Assembly: GCF_020215705.1 (NCBI RefSeq) | Contig: NZ_JAIWNB010000002.1 | Span: 124,001-188,000 of the forward strand | From: Nonomuraea aurantiaca | GTDB lineage: Bacteria > Actinomycetota > Actinomycetes > Streptosporangiales > Streptosporangiaceae | DNA: 64,000 nt | Direction of reading: 5' to 3' | Shown: positions 55,725-64,000 of the stretch, in pieces | Numbering within the stretch: position 1 is the first letter of the stretch | Layout: every line of letters begins with the position of its first letter | Notes under the pieces: model-generated | Database searches by the model: none | Told to the model about the DNA's origin: nothing | What the model saw: the letters and a program-made list of their open reading frames with translations, nothing else | Position numbers and translations under genes: made by a program

Positions 55725-56534
55725 TCAGGATTTGCGGCCGACCGCGCCATATTGCGAGACTTCCTGGCCGCGATATTGGGTGGTCGGCTCGGGGTGCCAC
55801 TTCGGCAGCGACACCATGCCCGGCTCCACCAGTTCCATCCCCTTGTAGAACTCCATGAGCTGTTCGGTCGTGCGGATCGTGATGGGCGTGGCGCCGCTGT
55901 CGTTCCAGATGGCCGCCGCGCGGTCCATGGCCGGGCTGCGTACGCTGGAGGCGACGGTCAGGTAGCTGCCCGAAGGCAGCGCCCGCATCAGCTCGGCGAC
56001 GACCGTGTACGCCTGCTCGTCGTCCGGCACGAACTCCACCACGCCCAGCAGCATCAGGCCCACCGGCCGCGTGAAGTCCAGCGCCTCGGCGTGTTCCAGG
56101 ATAGTCGCCGGGTCGCGCAGGTCGGCGTCGATGTACGTGGTCAGGCCCTCGTCGGTGCCGCGCAGCAGGGCGCGGGCGTGGGCCAGGACGATCGGGTCGT
56201 TGTCGACGTACACGATGCGCGCGTCGGGCGCGGCGGCCTGGGCCACCTCGTGGGTGTTGTCGGCCGACGGGATGCCGGTGCCGATGTCGAGGAACTGGCG
56301 CACCCCCGCCTCCACCACCAGATGCCGCACCACGCGGGCCAGGAACTCCCGCTCGGCGCGGGCGATGACGGCCAGCTCCGGCATGACCTCGAGGATCTGC
56401 TCGCCCGTCTCGCGGTCGGCGGCGTAGTGGTCCTTGCCGCCCAGCCAGTAGTCGAAGACACGGGCCGGATGGGCCACTGAGGTGTCTATGCGGCTGAGCT
56501 GTTCCATTACGTCGTCGTTCGCGTCCTCGGTCAT
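55725..56534 (-). CDS. SAM-dependent methyltransferase (DUF574 type)
   Basis: 269 aa. N-terminal signature HPARVFDYWLGGKDHYAADRE, SAM motif FLDIGTGIPSADN and acidic IVYVDNDPIVLAHARALL are those of the Methyltransf_19/DUF574 family, abundant in actinomycetes. GGGGACC lies before the ATG. Substrates are mostly unknown. It lies upstream of the giant kinase gene on the same strand, 124 bases away. Confidence 0.93.
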   Translation of the reverse strand: MTEDANDDVMEQLSRIDTSVAHPARVFDYWLGGKDHYAADRETGEQILEVMPELAVIARAEREFLARVVRHLVVEAGVRQFLDIGTGIPSADNTHEVAQAAAPDARIVYVDNDPIVLAHARALLRGTDEGLTTYIDADLRDPATILEHAEALDFTRPVGLMLLGVVEFVPDDEQAYTVVAELMRALPSGSYLTVASSVRSPAMDRAAAIWNDSGATPITIRTTEQLMEFYKGMELVEPGMVSLPKWHPEPTTQYRGQEVSQYGAVGRKS

Positions 56535-56698
56535 CAGAGGTCCCCAGGTCGTCGCGGTAGAGGAGGGATCTTTCCGGGCTCAGCCTAGGGGTCATTCCTC
56601 CGGCAAATCGCAAGAATCACGACATGTGATCATTTGAATACTTGACATGGATCAAAGGGCACCTGGAAACTCTCCTGCACCACTGGACAGATGGTTCG

Positions 56699-56710
56699 GT
56701 AAACGTTTAC
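56699..56710 (+). promoter_or_regulatory. LacI-type operator before the esterase gene
   Basis: GTAAACGTTTAC, a perfect 12-bp palindrome with the central CG of LacI/GalR-family operators, directly followed by the ribosome site (AGGGAG). A bound repressor would block transcription or initiation. No LacI-family gene is in the window. Confidence 0.75.
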
Positions 56711-56722
56711 AGGGAGCGACCG

Positions 56723-58861
56723 ATGCCCTTATCTCGATGGAGCGGTGTCGGTGCGCTCGTGGCCCTCGCCCTCGTCGTGCTGCTGGCCGTACCGGGAGAG
56801 GCACGCGTGCGGGCCGACCGGACCGGGACGATCACCGCGGCCGCCGCGCCCTCGGCGGCGCTGGGGGAGAACATCGCCTACAACCTCTACCTGCCGTACG
56901 GCTACGCCAAGGGCGCCGATCGCTATCCGGTGCTGTACCTGCTGCACGGCCGCGGCGACACGATGCAGGCGTGGACCCGGGTCAAGGACACGCTCGACGC
57001 GATGATCCGGACCCGGCGGATCCCGCCGCTCATCGCCGTCATGCCCGACGCGCCGTGGAGCGAGCGCGGCAGCTGGTACGTGGACTCCCGCTACACCGGC
57101 TCCGACCTGCCAGGACGGCCCGTCGAGACCGCGCTGACCCGCGACCTGGTGGCCCACGTGGACGCGACGTACCGTACGGCGCCGATCCGTCAGGCCCGCA
57201 TGGTCGGCGGCTACTCCATGGGCGGCTCGGGCGCGCTGCGCTTCGCGCTGGCCCACCAGGACCTGTTCGGCAGCGCCATCGTGCTCAGCCCGGCCGTCTA
57301 CACGCCGCTGCCGCCGGGCGACTCCTCCACCCGTGACTACGGCGCCTACGGCCAGGGCGGCGAGAAGTTCGCCGACGCGGTCTACCGCGAGCTGAACTAC
57401 CCCGCCCTGCTCCCCAAGCTCGACCAGGACCTGCCCGTACGGCTGTTCGTGGCCGTCGGCGACGACGAGTACGCCAACCCCGACCCCGCCGACGCCCAGC
57501 ACGACCTCGACTTCGAGTCCGCCGCGCTCTACAACGCGGCCAGGCGCTCGCCCGCGGTCTCGGCGCAGTTGCGGGTGCTCGACGGCGGCCACGACTGGAC
57601 CGTCTGGGCGCCCGCGTTCGAGCAGGCGATGGCCGAGCTCGGCCCGGGGCTGAGCGTCACGCCGCCGGCCGGGCTGCCCGCCCCGCTGTACGGCACGGCC
57701 GCCCAGGACTGGGCCGGTGGCGTCGCGGCACACGCCGACGGATCGCTGACCACCGGGTTCGCGGCGAGCGGGCCCGTCGGCGGCCGGCCGTACGCGGGCC
57801 GCCTCGACGCGGTGCTGGTCCGCGGCGGAGCGGACGGCTGGACCAGGCAGCTCGGGACCGCCGCCGACGAGCGGTTGTACGGCGTCGCGGCGCTGCCCGA
57901 CGGTGGCGTGCTCGCGGCCGGCTACACCAAGGGCGACCTGGACGGCCACCACGCGGGCAACGCCACGGATGACGCGTTCGTGGTCCGACTCGACGCGAAG
58001 GGCGCGGTCCGCTGGATCACCCAGTTCGGCGCGCCGGGCGTGGCCGACCGCCTCTACGGCCTGGCCGCCGCCCCCGACGGCGGCGCCTACGTGGCCGGCT
58101 ACACCAAGGGCGCGCTCGACGGGGCCAACAGCGGGGACAAGGACGCGCTGGTCGCCCGCCTGTCCGCCGACGGCGCGCTCTCCTGGGTCCACCAGTACGG
58201 CGGGGTGGGCGAGGACAAGGCGTACGGTGTTGCCTCGGACGGGACGAACCTCTACGTGACGGGCAGCGCGACCTCGGCCCTGCCGGGGACGGCCGCACTC
58301 GGCGGGCTCGACGGCTGGCTCGCCGCCTACGACCCGAACGGGACCCGGAAGTGGGCCACCACGGTGGGCGGCACCGGTGACGACCGGCTGAACGCGGTGG
58401 CCGTCACCACGGCGGGCCTCGCGGTCGCCACCGGGCGCGTCGGCGGCGACCTGGTCGCGGCGGCGTACACGGGCGCGGGCAAGCAGCGCTGGCAGGCCAC
58501 CGTCGCCACCCCGGCCGCCGACGAGGGCGCCGCCGTGGTGCCACTGCCCGGCGGTGCGGTCGAGCTGGCCGGATACACCCGGGGACGGGTGGGCGTGGTG
58601 GCCGGCGCGGCCGACGTCCTGACGGTCCGGCTCGACGGCAAGGGGAAGCAGCAGGCCGCCGCCCAGCTCGGCACCGCCCGTGACGACGGCGTCGACCCGT
58701 TCTCCGAGGTCAACCTGTACGCCGCCGCCACCCCGTCGGGGCAGGTGGCCGTCTCCGGCCTGACCTACGGCACGCCGACCGGCGGCGAGGCACCGGGCAA
58801 CGGCGACGTCTTCACCACCACGATCGACCCGGCCACCGGCCTGCCCGTCGCCAAGGGGTGA
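56723..58861 (+). CDS. secreted esterase fused to a beta-propeller
   Basis: 712 aa from the ATG at 56723 with GGGAGCG upstream; signal/anchor helix at 9-27. The alpha/beta-hydrolase esterase domain (about 30-310, esterase D/feruloyl-esterase-like) has the nucleophile Ser165 in GGYSMGGSG and a His in DGGHDWTVW. Residues about 330-712 hold SBBP-like propeller repeats (for example DERLYGVAALPDGGVLAAGYTKG, DRLYGLAAAPDGGAYVAGYTKG). Such an enzyme could deacylate plant or microbial esters while the propeller binds the substrate or wall. The LacI-type operator suggests sugar control. Confidence 0.87.
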   Translation: MPLSRWSGVGALVALALVVLLAVPGEARVRADRTGTITAAAAPSAALGENIAYNLYLPYGYAKGADRYPVLYLLHGRGDTMQAWTRVKDTLDAMIRTRRIPPLIAVMPDAPWSERGSWYVDSRYTGSDLPGRPVETALTRDLVAHVDATYRTAPIRQARMVGGYSMGGSGALRFALAHQDLFGSAIVLSPAVYTPLPPGDSSTRDYGAYGQGGEKFADAVYRELNYPALLPKLDQDLPVRLFVAVGDDEYANPDPADAQHDLDFESAALYNAARRSPAVSAQLRVLDGGHDWTVWAPAFEQAMAELGPGLSVTPPAGLPAPLYGTAAQDWAGGVAAHADGSLTTGFAASGPVGGRPYAGRLDAVLVRGGADGWTRQLGTAADERLYGVAALPDGGVLAAGYTKGDLDGHHAGNATDDAFVVRLDAKGAVRWITQFGAPGVADRLYGLAAAPDGGAYVAGYTKGALDGANSGDKDALVARLSADGALSWVHQYGGVGEDKAYGVASDGTNLYVTGSATSALPGTAALGGLDGWLAAYDPNGTRKWATTVGGTGDDRLNAVAVTTAGLAVATGRVGGDLVAAAYTGAGKQRWQATVATPAADEGAAVVPLPGGAVELAGYTRGRVGVVAGAADVLTVRLDGKGKQQAAAQLGTARDDGVDPFSEVNLYAAATPSGQVAVSGLTYGTPTGGEAPGNGDVFTTTIDPATGLPVAKG

Positions 58862-58885
58862 CGCGGTCGGCAAGGGTGACGCGGT

Positions 58886-58912
58886 CGGCGCGGTTTGAAT
58901 CGAGCCGCGCCG
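58886..58912. terminator. first hairpin between convergent genes
   Basis: CGGCGCGG (58886-58893) pairs with CCGCGCCG (58905-58912), 11-base loop. It lies in a short duplicated stretch (a GACGCGGTCGGC unit seen at 58879 and 58912). Confidence 0.65.
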
Positions 58913-58938
58913 ACGCGGTCGGCCTGGTTTGAAGCGGG

Positions 58939-58960
58939 CCTCGTCGACGCGTCGACGAGG
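58939..58960. terminator. perfect 22-bp palindrome beside the SCO6745-like stop
   Basis: A perfect palindrome that can fold as a 9-bp stem with a CGCG loop. It touches the stop codon of the leftward gene. Together with the hairpin at 58886 it separates two convergent genes. Confidence 0.65.
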
Positions 58961-59794
58961 TCAGGACGGGGTGAGGAGGCCCGCGTCGACGATGGCGCGG
59001 CCGAAGGGGCGGGCCAGCTCGGCGAGGCGTTCGCAGCCCTCCTCGCCCAGCGCCGAGTAGGCGGGCAGGGCCAGCGCGTCGGTGCGGGCCTCGATGTGCT
59101 GGCGCAGCGTCTTGCCCTCGGCGCTGAGCGTGTGGCCGTCGAGGAGACCGCGTTCGCGCAGGTGCTCCCCGGCGGCCGCCCACTCCGGCTCGGGCCAGGC
59201 CCGGCTCAGCTTGAGGAAGTCCACCGGGACCTCCCCGCTGGCGGCGTGCAGCACGAGCGCGTCCAGCGGCCCGACGCCCTCGGTGACCAGCGTGCTGATG
59301 TGCCCGTCGCCGCGGAACTCGCGCAGCAGCGTCTGCGCGTGCCACAGCTGGAGCAGCGGGTCGTCCGGCCAGGGCAGCGCGGCGTGGGCGGCGAACAGCG
59401 GCCGGCCCTGCGGGTGCTCGCAGGCGGACTCGGCGGCGCGGCGGGCCAGCGCGAGGACCGTGTCCAGCTCGGGCTGCTCGTGGATGCCCGCCCGGCGCAG
59501 CGCCTCGTCGGCCGCCTCGTACCGCGCGGCCAGCACCTGCTCGGGCGTCACCAGGTCCCAGGCGGCGGGCAGCGCCTTCCGTACGAGGGCGGGGTTGAAG
59601 TTGTAGAAGGTCGCGATGACCAGCTCGGCGGAGGCGCGGCCGAGCGCCGCCCCGCGCGAGGCGAAGTAACCGGAGCGGCCGTTCAGCCCCAGCGCGGCGT
59701 ACCGCTTCCGGCCCTCGGGGACGAAGTAGATCATCCCGTGCACCGGCTCCAGCCGCCGCCAAGCCTGCCGCGCCGCCTTCATGTCAACGTTCAT
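58961..59794 (-). CDS. SCO6745-like protein
   Basis: 277 aa from the ATG at 59794 (AAGGGGG upstream); the alternative ATG at 59812 overlaps the SDR stop. Family features include the N-terminal RLEPVHGMIYFVPEG and GYFASRGAALGRASAELVIATFYNF, typical of the SCO6745/SalK-associated family. Helical, no known enzymatic motif. Function unknown. It follows the SDR in the operon of the PucR regulator and acyl-CoA ligase. Confidence 0.85.
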   Translation of the reverse strand: MNVDMKAARQAWRRLEPVHGMIYFVPEGRKRYAALGLNGRSGYFASRGAALGRASAELVIATFYNFNPALVRKALPAAWDLVTPEQVLAARYEAADEALRRAGIHEQPELDTVLALARRAAESACEHPQGRPLFAAHAALPWPDDPLLQLWHAQTLLREFRGDGHISTLVTEGVGPLDALVLHAASGEVPVDFLKLSRAWPEPEWAAAGEHLRERGLLDGHTLSAEGKTLRQHIEARTDALALPAYSALGEEGCERLAELARPFGRAIVDAGLLTPS

Positions 59795-59808
59795 GCCAAC
59801 GTCCCCCT

Positions 59809-60588
59809 TCATGCCAGCGAGTCCACGAACCGTGCCATCCCGGCCAGCCACCGGTCGGGATCGTCGGCTTTACGGCGGGCGAAGTCGGCCACCTCGGGGT
59901 GCGGGAAGATGTGGAACCGCTCCGCCGCCAGCCCCTCGACCACCGTGCCGGCCACGTCGGCCGGGTCGAGGATCGCCCCCGACGCGCCGACCGCGCGGGC
60001 CGTCAGGTGGTCCTCCGCGACGCCGCGCTCCAGCATGGCGGTCCGTACGCCTTGCGGGCACAGCACGCTGACCTTGACACCCTTGGTCGCGTAGTGGATC
60101 GAAACCCACTCGGCGAAGGCGATGGCCGCCGCCTTGGTCACCGCGTAGGGGGCGTCGCCGGGGCAGCTGATCAGTCCGGCCGCCGAGCAGGTGTTGAGCA
60201 GGTAGCCGCCGCCCCGCTCTACCATGCCGGGCACGACCGCCCGCGCGGCGTACACGTGGGCCCGCAGGTTGACCGACCACAGGCTGTCCCATTCCTGGTC
60301 GGTGGCGTCCAGCCCGTGCCCGGCGATGATGCCCGCGTTGGAGCAGAACAGATCGGGCGGCCCGAAGGGCGTCTCCGCCAGCGCGGCCACCTCGGCCTCC
60401 ACCGACACGTCGGTCCGTACGGCCACGGCCCGGTCGCCGATCTCCTTGGCCACCGCGCCCGCGCCCTCCTCGTCGAGGTCGGCGACCACCACTCCGGCCG
60501 CCCCCTCCGCGGCGAACCTGAGCGCCATGGCCCGGCCGATCCCGCTCGCCGCCCCCGTGACGACGACGACCTTGTCCCGCACCCGCAT
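59809..60588 (-). CDS. short-chain dehydrogenase/reductase
   Basis: 259 aa. TGAASGIGRAMAL, NAG (CSNAGIIAG), Ser in NTCSAAGL and catalytic YAVTK. GGAAGGTGG precedes the ATG. It probably oxidises or reduces a hydroxyacyl intermediate in the pathway of the adjacent acyl-CoA ligase. Its stop region overlaps the alternative start of the next gene. Confidence 0.93.
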   Translation of the reverse strand: MRVRDKVVVVTGAASGIGRAMALRFAAEGAAGVVVADLDEEGAGAVAKEIGDRAVAVRTDVSVEAEVAALAETPFGPPDLFCSNAGIIAGHGLDATDQEWDSLWSVNLRAHVYAARAVVPGMVERGGGYLLNTCSAAGLISCPGDAPYAVTKAAAIAFAEWVSIHYATKGVKVSVLCPQGVRTAMLERGVAEDHLTARAVGASGAILDPADVAGTVVEGLAAERFHIFPHPEVADFARRKADDPDRWLAGMARFVDSLA

Positions 60589-60635
60589 GAAGCCACCTTC
60601 CTAACCGACCAGCCGGTATCCAGAACGTAGTTCTA

Positions 60636-62117
60636 TTAACGGTGGCGAGTCAACGTTTCGATGGCGCGCTTGAGGATCTTGCCGGTGGGGCTCATGGGCA
60701 GTTCGTCGGCGAACGTGACGTGCCGGGGGTATTTGTAGGCCGCCACCCGCTCCCTGACGAAGGCCCGCAGCTCGTCGGCCTCGACCGGCGCGCGCAGCGT
60801 CACCACGGCCGCGATCTCCTCCCCGAGCTCCGGGTGCGGGACCCCGATGACCGCCGCCTGCCGGACGGCGGGATGCTCGTACAGGACCTCCTCCACCTCG
60901 CGCGGGTAGACGGTGTAGCCACCCCGGATGATCACGTCCCGGCGCCGGTCGACCAGGAAGAAGAACCCGTCGTCGTCGACCCGGCCGAGGTCCCCGGTGC
61001 GGAACCAGCCGTCGCGGATCGCCTCCGCCGTGGCGGCCGGGTCGTTCCAGTAGCCCTTCATCACGTTGGGACCCCGGACGACGATCTCGCCGATGTGGCC
61101 GGTCGGCACCTCGCCGCCGTCCTCGTCGACCACCTTCATCTGGACGTCCTTGATCGGGCGGCCGATCGACCCCGGCCGGGTGCCGTTGCGGCCCCGGTTG
61201 GACGAGGCGACGGGCGAGGTCTCGCTGAGCCCGTAGCCCTCCACGATCGAGCAGCCGAACCGCGTCTCGTACGCCCGCAGCACGTCGAGCGGCAGCGCCG
61301 CCCCGCCGGAGACCAGGATGCGCAGCAGTGACATGTCGGAGGCGCCCGGATGGTCGAGCAACGCGATGTACATGGTCGGCACGCCCTGGAAGACCGTGAC
61401 GCCGTCGCGCCGGATGACCTCCAGCGCCCGGCCCGCCTCGAAGCGCGGCAGCAGCGTGAGGCGAGCGCCGGCCTGGACGGTGGCGTTGAGCGAGCAGGTC
61501 TGCCCGAAGGAGTGGTAGAGCGGCAGCGCCCCGAGCACGACGTCGTCCACCCCGAGCGCGTGCATGCGGGCGACGGCCGCGGCGTTGCCGCCGAGGTTGC
61601 CGTGAGTCAGCTCGACGCCCTTGGCCCGGCCGGTGGTGCCGGAGGTGTAGTGGATGACCGCCGTCTCGCCGTCGGCGCGCGGGGTGACGTCATGCTCGGC
61701 GGCCAGGCCGCGCAGCAGCCGCTGGAACTCGCCGGGCACGACGAAGAAGCAGTCGGTCAGGGTGCCTGCGGTGCCCGCCTCGGCGGTCTCGGCGAAGGCG
61801 TGCCAGGCGATCAGCAGGCAGGCCCCGCAGTCCCCGACGTACGCGGCGATCTCCCGCCTGCGCAGCAGCGGATCCAGCGGGACGACGACCGCCCCGATCC
61901 GCAGCACCCCGTAGTAGACGACGGCGAACTCCGGGACGTTAGGCAGCATGACCGCCACCCGGTCGCCCGCGCCGATCCCGCGCAGCCGCAGCAGCGCGGC
62001 GACGCGGGCGCTCATCAGGTCGAGCGCGCCGTAGGTGAGCGCCTCGTCGTCGAGCGTGACAACCGTCCTCCCGCCGAGCCGATCGGCGACGGTGTGGAGC
62101 CGGTCAGCGAGATTCAT
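60636..62117 (-). CDS. AMP-forming acyl-CoA synthetase
   Basis: 493 aa from the ATG at 62117. ANL motifs are intact: P-loop VIHYTSGTTGRAKGVELTH, YGLSETSP, GWFRTGDLGRVDDDGFFFLVDRR and the catalytic Lys in PTGKILKR. It activates a fatty or aromatic acid as the CoA thioester. It starts 10 bases before the stop of the PucR gene, so the two are translationally coupled. Substrate is not predictable. Confidence 0.94.
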   Translation of the reverse strand: MNLADRLHTVADRLGGRTVVTLDDEALTYGALDLMSARVAALLRLRGIGAGDRVAVMLPNVPEFAVVYYGVLRIGAVVVPLDPLLRRREIAAYVGDCGACLLIAWHAFAETAEAGTAGTLTDCFFVVPGEFQRLLRGLAAEHDVTPRADGETAVIHYTSGTTGRAKGVELTHGNLGGNAAAVARMHALGVDDVVLGALPLYHSFGQTCSLNATVQAGARLTLLPRFEAGRALEVIRRDGVTVFQGVPTMYIALLDHPGASDMSLLRILVSGGAALPLDVLRAYETRFGCSIVEGYGLSETSPVASSNRGRNGTRPGSIGRPIKDVQMKVVDEDGGEVPTGHIGEIVVRGPNVMKGYWNDPAATAEAIRDGWFRTGDLGRVDDDGFFFLVDRRRDVIIRGGYTVYPREVEEVLYEHPAVRQAAVIGVPHPELGEEIAAVVTLRAPVEADELRAFVRERVAAYKYPRHVTFADELPMSPTGKILKRAIETLTRHR

Positions 62118-63528
62118 GGAACGACCGTACGTCCCCGCTCCCACGTCGCTCATCGGTCGCGGTGCCCAGTCTTTGCCGCCCGTGGTTGGTGTTGGGCGGC
62201 TGTTCAGGAGTGGGTGGCAGCGTGTCGTGCAGGGCGATCGCCACAAGGAGATCGAGCAGGTCGCTGATCCGGCGCAGGCTGCGACCGGTGCGCTCCTGGA
62301 TGCGGCGCAGGCGATATTGAGCGGTGTTGGGGTGGATCTGCAGCCGCTCGGCCGAGGCGCGCAGGTTCAGGTCGGCGGCGGCGAAGGCGCGGATCGTGGC
62401 GGTGAGCACGCCGCCGCGCGCCCGGTCCTCGGACAGGAGCGCGGTGATCCGCGGATCCACCAGGTGGCGGGCGGTGTCGTCGGCCCTCAGCGCCAGATAC
62501 TGGAACGGCGACAGCCGTGGCAGCGCGGCCACACCGCCGTCCTCCGGCAGGAACTCCAGCACGGTACGGGCCTCGTCATAGGCCCGCGGGATCCCGGCCG
62601 TCCCGGCGACGACCGTGCTGATGCCCATCGCCAGCACGATCCCCTCGCCCATGAGGCTCTCGCGCACGGCCTGCAGCCGGTCGCACAGCTCCTCCGGGTC
62701 GCCGCCGGGGCCGAGCGCGGGGATGGCGACGATCTCCGACTGCCGCACGACCGACAGCGTCCGCGCGCCGTTCGCCCCGGCCCTGGAGATGGCCGCGCAA
62801 GCCGCGTGCCGCGCGTCCACGCCGCGGTCGGAGTCCGGCTTCTCGCCGATTACGAGCGCGCGCGGCCCGAGCAGGACCGCGATCACCACGAGTATGGGTG
62901 TGCGGGTGTCGGACCCCAGTCCGTAGGCGTGGGCCGCGGCCAGTTGCCGGCCACGCGCGGGCGCGCCGCCGGCCAGCAGGGTCTCCAGCAGGTCCCTGCT
63001 CTCGTGCACGGCCTCCGCAGCCGCGTAGTGCTGGAACTCCATGTACGCGTTGGCCGCGTGCGTGCTGGCGAAGTCGCAGTAACGCATGATCGGGGCCGCC
63101 AGGGAGAGCGCGGCCTCGTGGCCGGCGGCCGAGTGGCCGGCCCGCTCCAGCACCGACCCCCAGAAGACCCGCTGGCCGACGCGGAAGGCGTTGATGTAGT
63201 CGGCCAGGGCGATCCCGGCCCTGGCCCGCCGCATGGCGGCCCGGCGCGCGAAGGCGATGTCGTCGACGGTGACCGTGCGGTCTTCGAGCATCACGGCCAG
63301 CTTGCTGCGGTAGTGGCGGACCACCTGGTCGCGTACGTCGGCGAGGAAGTTATCGTCCTGAGCCGCGTAGGCGGGAATCTCGGCCCGCATCGTCTGAACG
63401 GCCGTGTCGGCAAGGTCGGCTAGATGATCGAGGAGCTCGGAGAGGATGCGCGTGCGCTGGACGCGGACCGTCGCCGAACCGGTGAGCGTTTCCGTGCTGA
63501 AACCACCGGACATGCCGGGATGATCCAT
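62104..63528 (-). CDS. PucR/CdaR-family transcriptional regulator
   Basis: 474 aa from the ATG at 63528; another ATG five codons later is possible and neither has a strong ribosome site. N-terminal helical sensing part, a GGDEF-like CdaR middle region and the C-terminal PucR HTH (RAFAAADLNLRASAERLQIHPNTAQYRLRRIQ, spanning two helices). It overlaps the acyl-CoA ligase gene by 14 bases and is divergent from the LivG-type gene, so it probably controls both directions. Confidence 0.88.
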   Translation of the reverse strand: MDHPGMSGGFSTETLTGSATVRVQRTRILSELLDHLADLADTAVQTMRAEIPAYAAQDDNFLADVRDQVVRHYRSKLAVMLEDRTVTVDDIAFARRAAMRRARAGIALADYINAFRVGQRVFWGSVLERAGHSAAGHEAALSLAAPIMRYCDFASTHAANAYMEFQHYAAAEAVHESRDLLETLLAGGAPARGRQLAAAHAYGLGSDTRTPILVVIAVLLGPRALVIGEKPDSDRGVDARHAACAAISRAGANGARTLSVVRQSEIVAIPALGPGGDPEELCDRLQAVRESLMGEGIVLAMGISTVVAGTAGIPRAYDEARTVLEFLPEDGGVAALPRLSPFQYLALRADDTARHLVDPRITALLSEDRARGGVLTATIRAFAAADLNLRASAERLQIHPNTAQYRLRRIQERTGRSLRRISDLLDLLVAIALHDTLPPTPEQPPNTNHGRQRLGTATDERRGSGDVRSFHESR

Positions 63529-63676
63529 GCACTTTGCCGGGCGGTCAACAGGTCGTAACCGGTCCGAGACAGACCCTGTGCCCGGCGGACAACAGCCAGG
63601 ACGCATCTTGGGTGACCGTGCCCAATGTGGTGTCGGACGGGTGACTCCTACGCTTTCAGAACATTCTTCTCCGCTC

Positions 63677-63740
63677 ACCGTCAGCAGGAGGCCGGAGTGC
63701 TGGAGGTAACCGTCAGCAGGGGGCCGAGGTGCTGGAGGTA
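63677..63740 (+). repeat. 32-bp tandem duplication covering a translation start region
   Basis: Two adjacent 32-bp copies (63677-63708 and 63709-63740) with three mismatches, each containing a purine-rich ribosome-site segment and GTGCTGGAGGTA. The second copy provides the LivG-type start (GTG 63729); the first leaves an extra start at 63697. Confidence 0.9.
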
Positions 63741-63741
63741 A
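63697..63741 (+). other. 14-codon upstream ORF overlapping the LivG-type start
   Basis: GTG at 63697 after AGGAGG opens VLEVTVSRGPRCWR and stops at TAA (63739-63741), ten bases past the LivG-type start. It arises from the 32-bp duplication and may be an accidental leader or a coupling device. Confidence 0.5.
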
Positions 63742-64000
63742 GCGAGCTCACGGTCCGATTCGGTGGCATCACGGCGCTCGACGGCGTGGGCTTGTCGGTG
63801 CGGCGCGGCGAGATGGTCGGGCTCATCGGGCCGAACGGCGCGGGCAAGACCACGCTGTTCAACTGCCTGACCCGCCGCCACGACGCCGGCGCGGGCCGGG
63901 TCGAGTACGAGGGCCGGGACCTGCTCGCCGTACCACCGCACGCGATCGCGGCCTTGGGCATCACCCGGACCTTCCAGAACCTCGGCCTGTTCCCGCGCAT
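63729..64000 (+). CDS. LivG-type branched-chain ABC transporter ATPase, N-terminus (runs off the window)
   Basis: 90 codons visible. Walker A GPNGAGKTTLFNCLT and the region ITRTFQNLGLFPR identify the LivG/HAAT family (branched-chain amino acid or amide-type importers). The rest, including the ABC signature and Walker B, is outside. It starts in the second copy of the 32-bp duplication. Divergent from the PucR regulator gene, which suggests uptake of the substrate of the neighbouring acyl-CoA ligase. Confidence 0.88.
   Translation, partial: MLEVSELTVRFGGITALDGVGLSVRRGEMVGLIGPNGAGKTTLFNCLTRRHDAGAGRVEYEGRDLLAVPPHAIAALGITRTFQNLGLFPR

Noticed and set aside
56642..56670. TTGACA-like -35 box upstream of the esterase
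   Set aside because: No TANNNT -10 element at the right spacing was found, so a sigma-70 promoter is not annotated.

Overview
The window looks like a chromosomal segment of a high-GC filamentous actinomycete, probably Streptosporangiales (Nonomuraea-like). This is inferred from the very high GC, GTG starts, an AfsR/SARP regulator, a Scr1-type HTH/DUF397 pair, DUF574-type methyltransferase, many secreted CBM-bearing hydrolases and a SigB/SigF-like sigma factor. No tRNA, rRNA or CRISPR array was seen. One IS200/IS605-type TnpB element and several gene remnants are present.

Layout. 1-4.1 kb: a YcgR/YcgQ-like permease pair, a small membrane protein, and a NarL-type two-component pair whose kinase carries tandem repeats in its ATP lid. 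4.2-7.8 kb: a membrane-tethered ECF sigma factor fused to an anti-sigma zinc motif and an extracytoplasmic domain, followed by a Tat-exported alginate-lyase-like protein with an AbfB domain. The two genes have near-identical candidate ECF promoters. 7.8-16.2 kb: an RTX-like secreted protein, a frameshifted P-loop/TPR pseudogene, a large AfsR-type regulator, a small secreted protein and a GH5 cellulase with two CBMs. 16.2-18.5 kb: a TnpB element that has cut an older gene, plus an AT-richer strip. 19.3-28.6 kb: a glycan-uptake regulon (DeoR repressor, PfkB kinase, ABC importer, secreted PIG-L deacetylase with CBM9, GH4 glycosidase).

28.6-37.5 kb: assorted genes (DUF1772 protein, CorA-like protein lacking the GMN motif, 1068-aa subtilisin, MerR/SDR operon). 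37.6-39.2 kb: the RsbW-like/HTH/DUF397 trio, whose HTH gene appears frameshifted. 39.7-44.7 kb: a secreted propeller/Ig protein, an M4 peptidase scrap, an MmyB-type regulator divergent from an SDR, and an Rrf2 regulator divergent from an NmrA-like protein. 44.7-46.9 kb: an operon of two WXG/ESX-like proteins and two YbaB/EbfC-fold proteins. 48.0-55.6 kb: a SigB-type sigma factor, an ANTAR-GAF-PAS-PP2C phosphatase and a giant Nik1-like HAMP-array hybrid kinase, a likely stress-signalling neighbourhood. 56.7-58.9 kb: an esterase/propeller protein under a LacI-type operator. 58.9-64 kb: a PucR-regulated acyl-CoA ligase/SDR/SCO6745-like operon divergent from a LivG-type ABC gene that runs off the window.

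The strongest candidate for an undescribed system is the 4.2-7.8 kb one-protein surface carbohydrate sensor/sigma factor with its polysaccharide lyase target. The WXG/YbaB operon and the PIG-L/GH4 uptake regulon come next.
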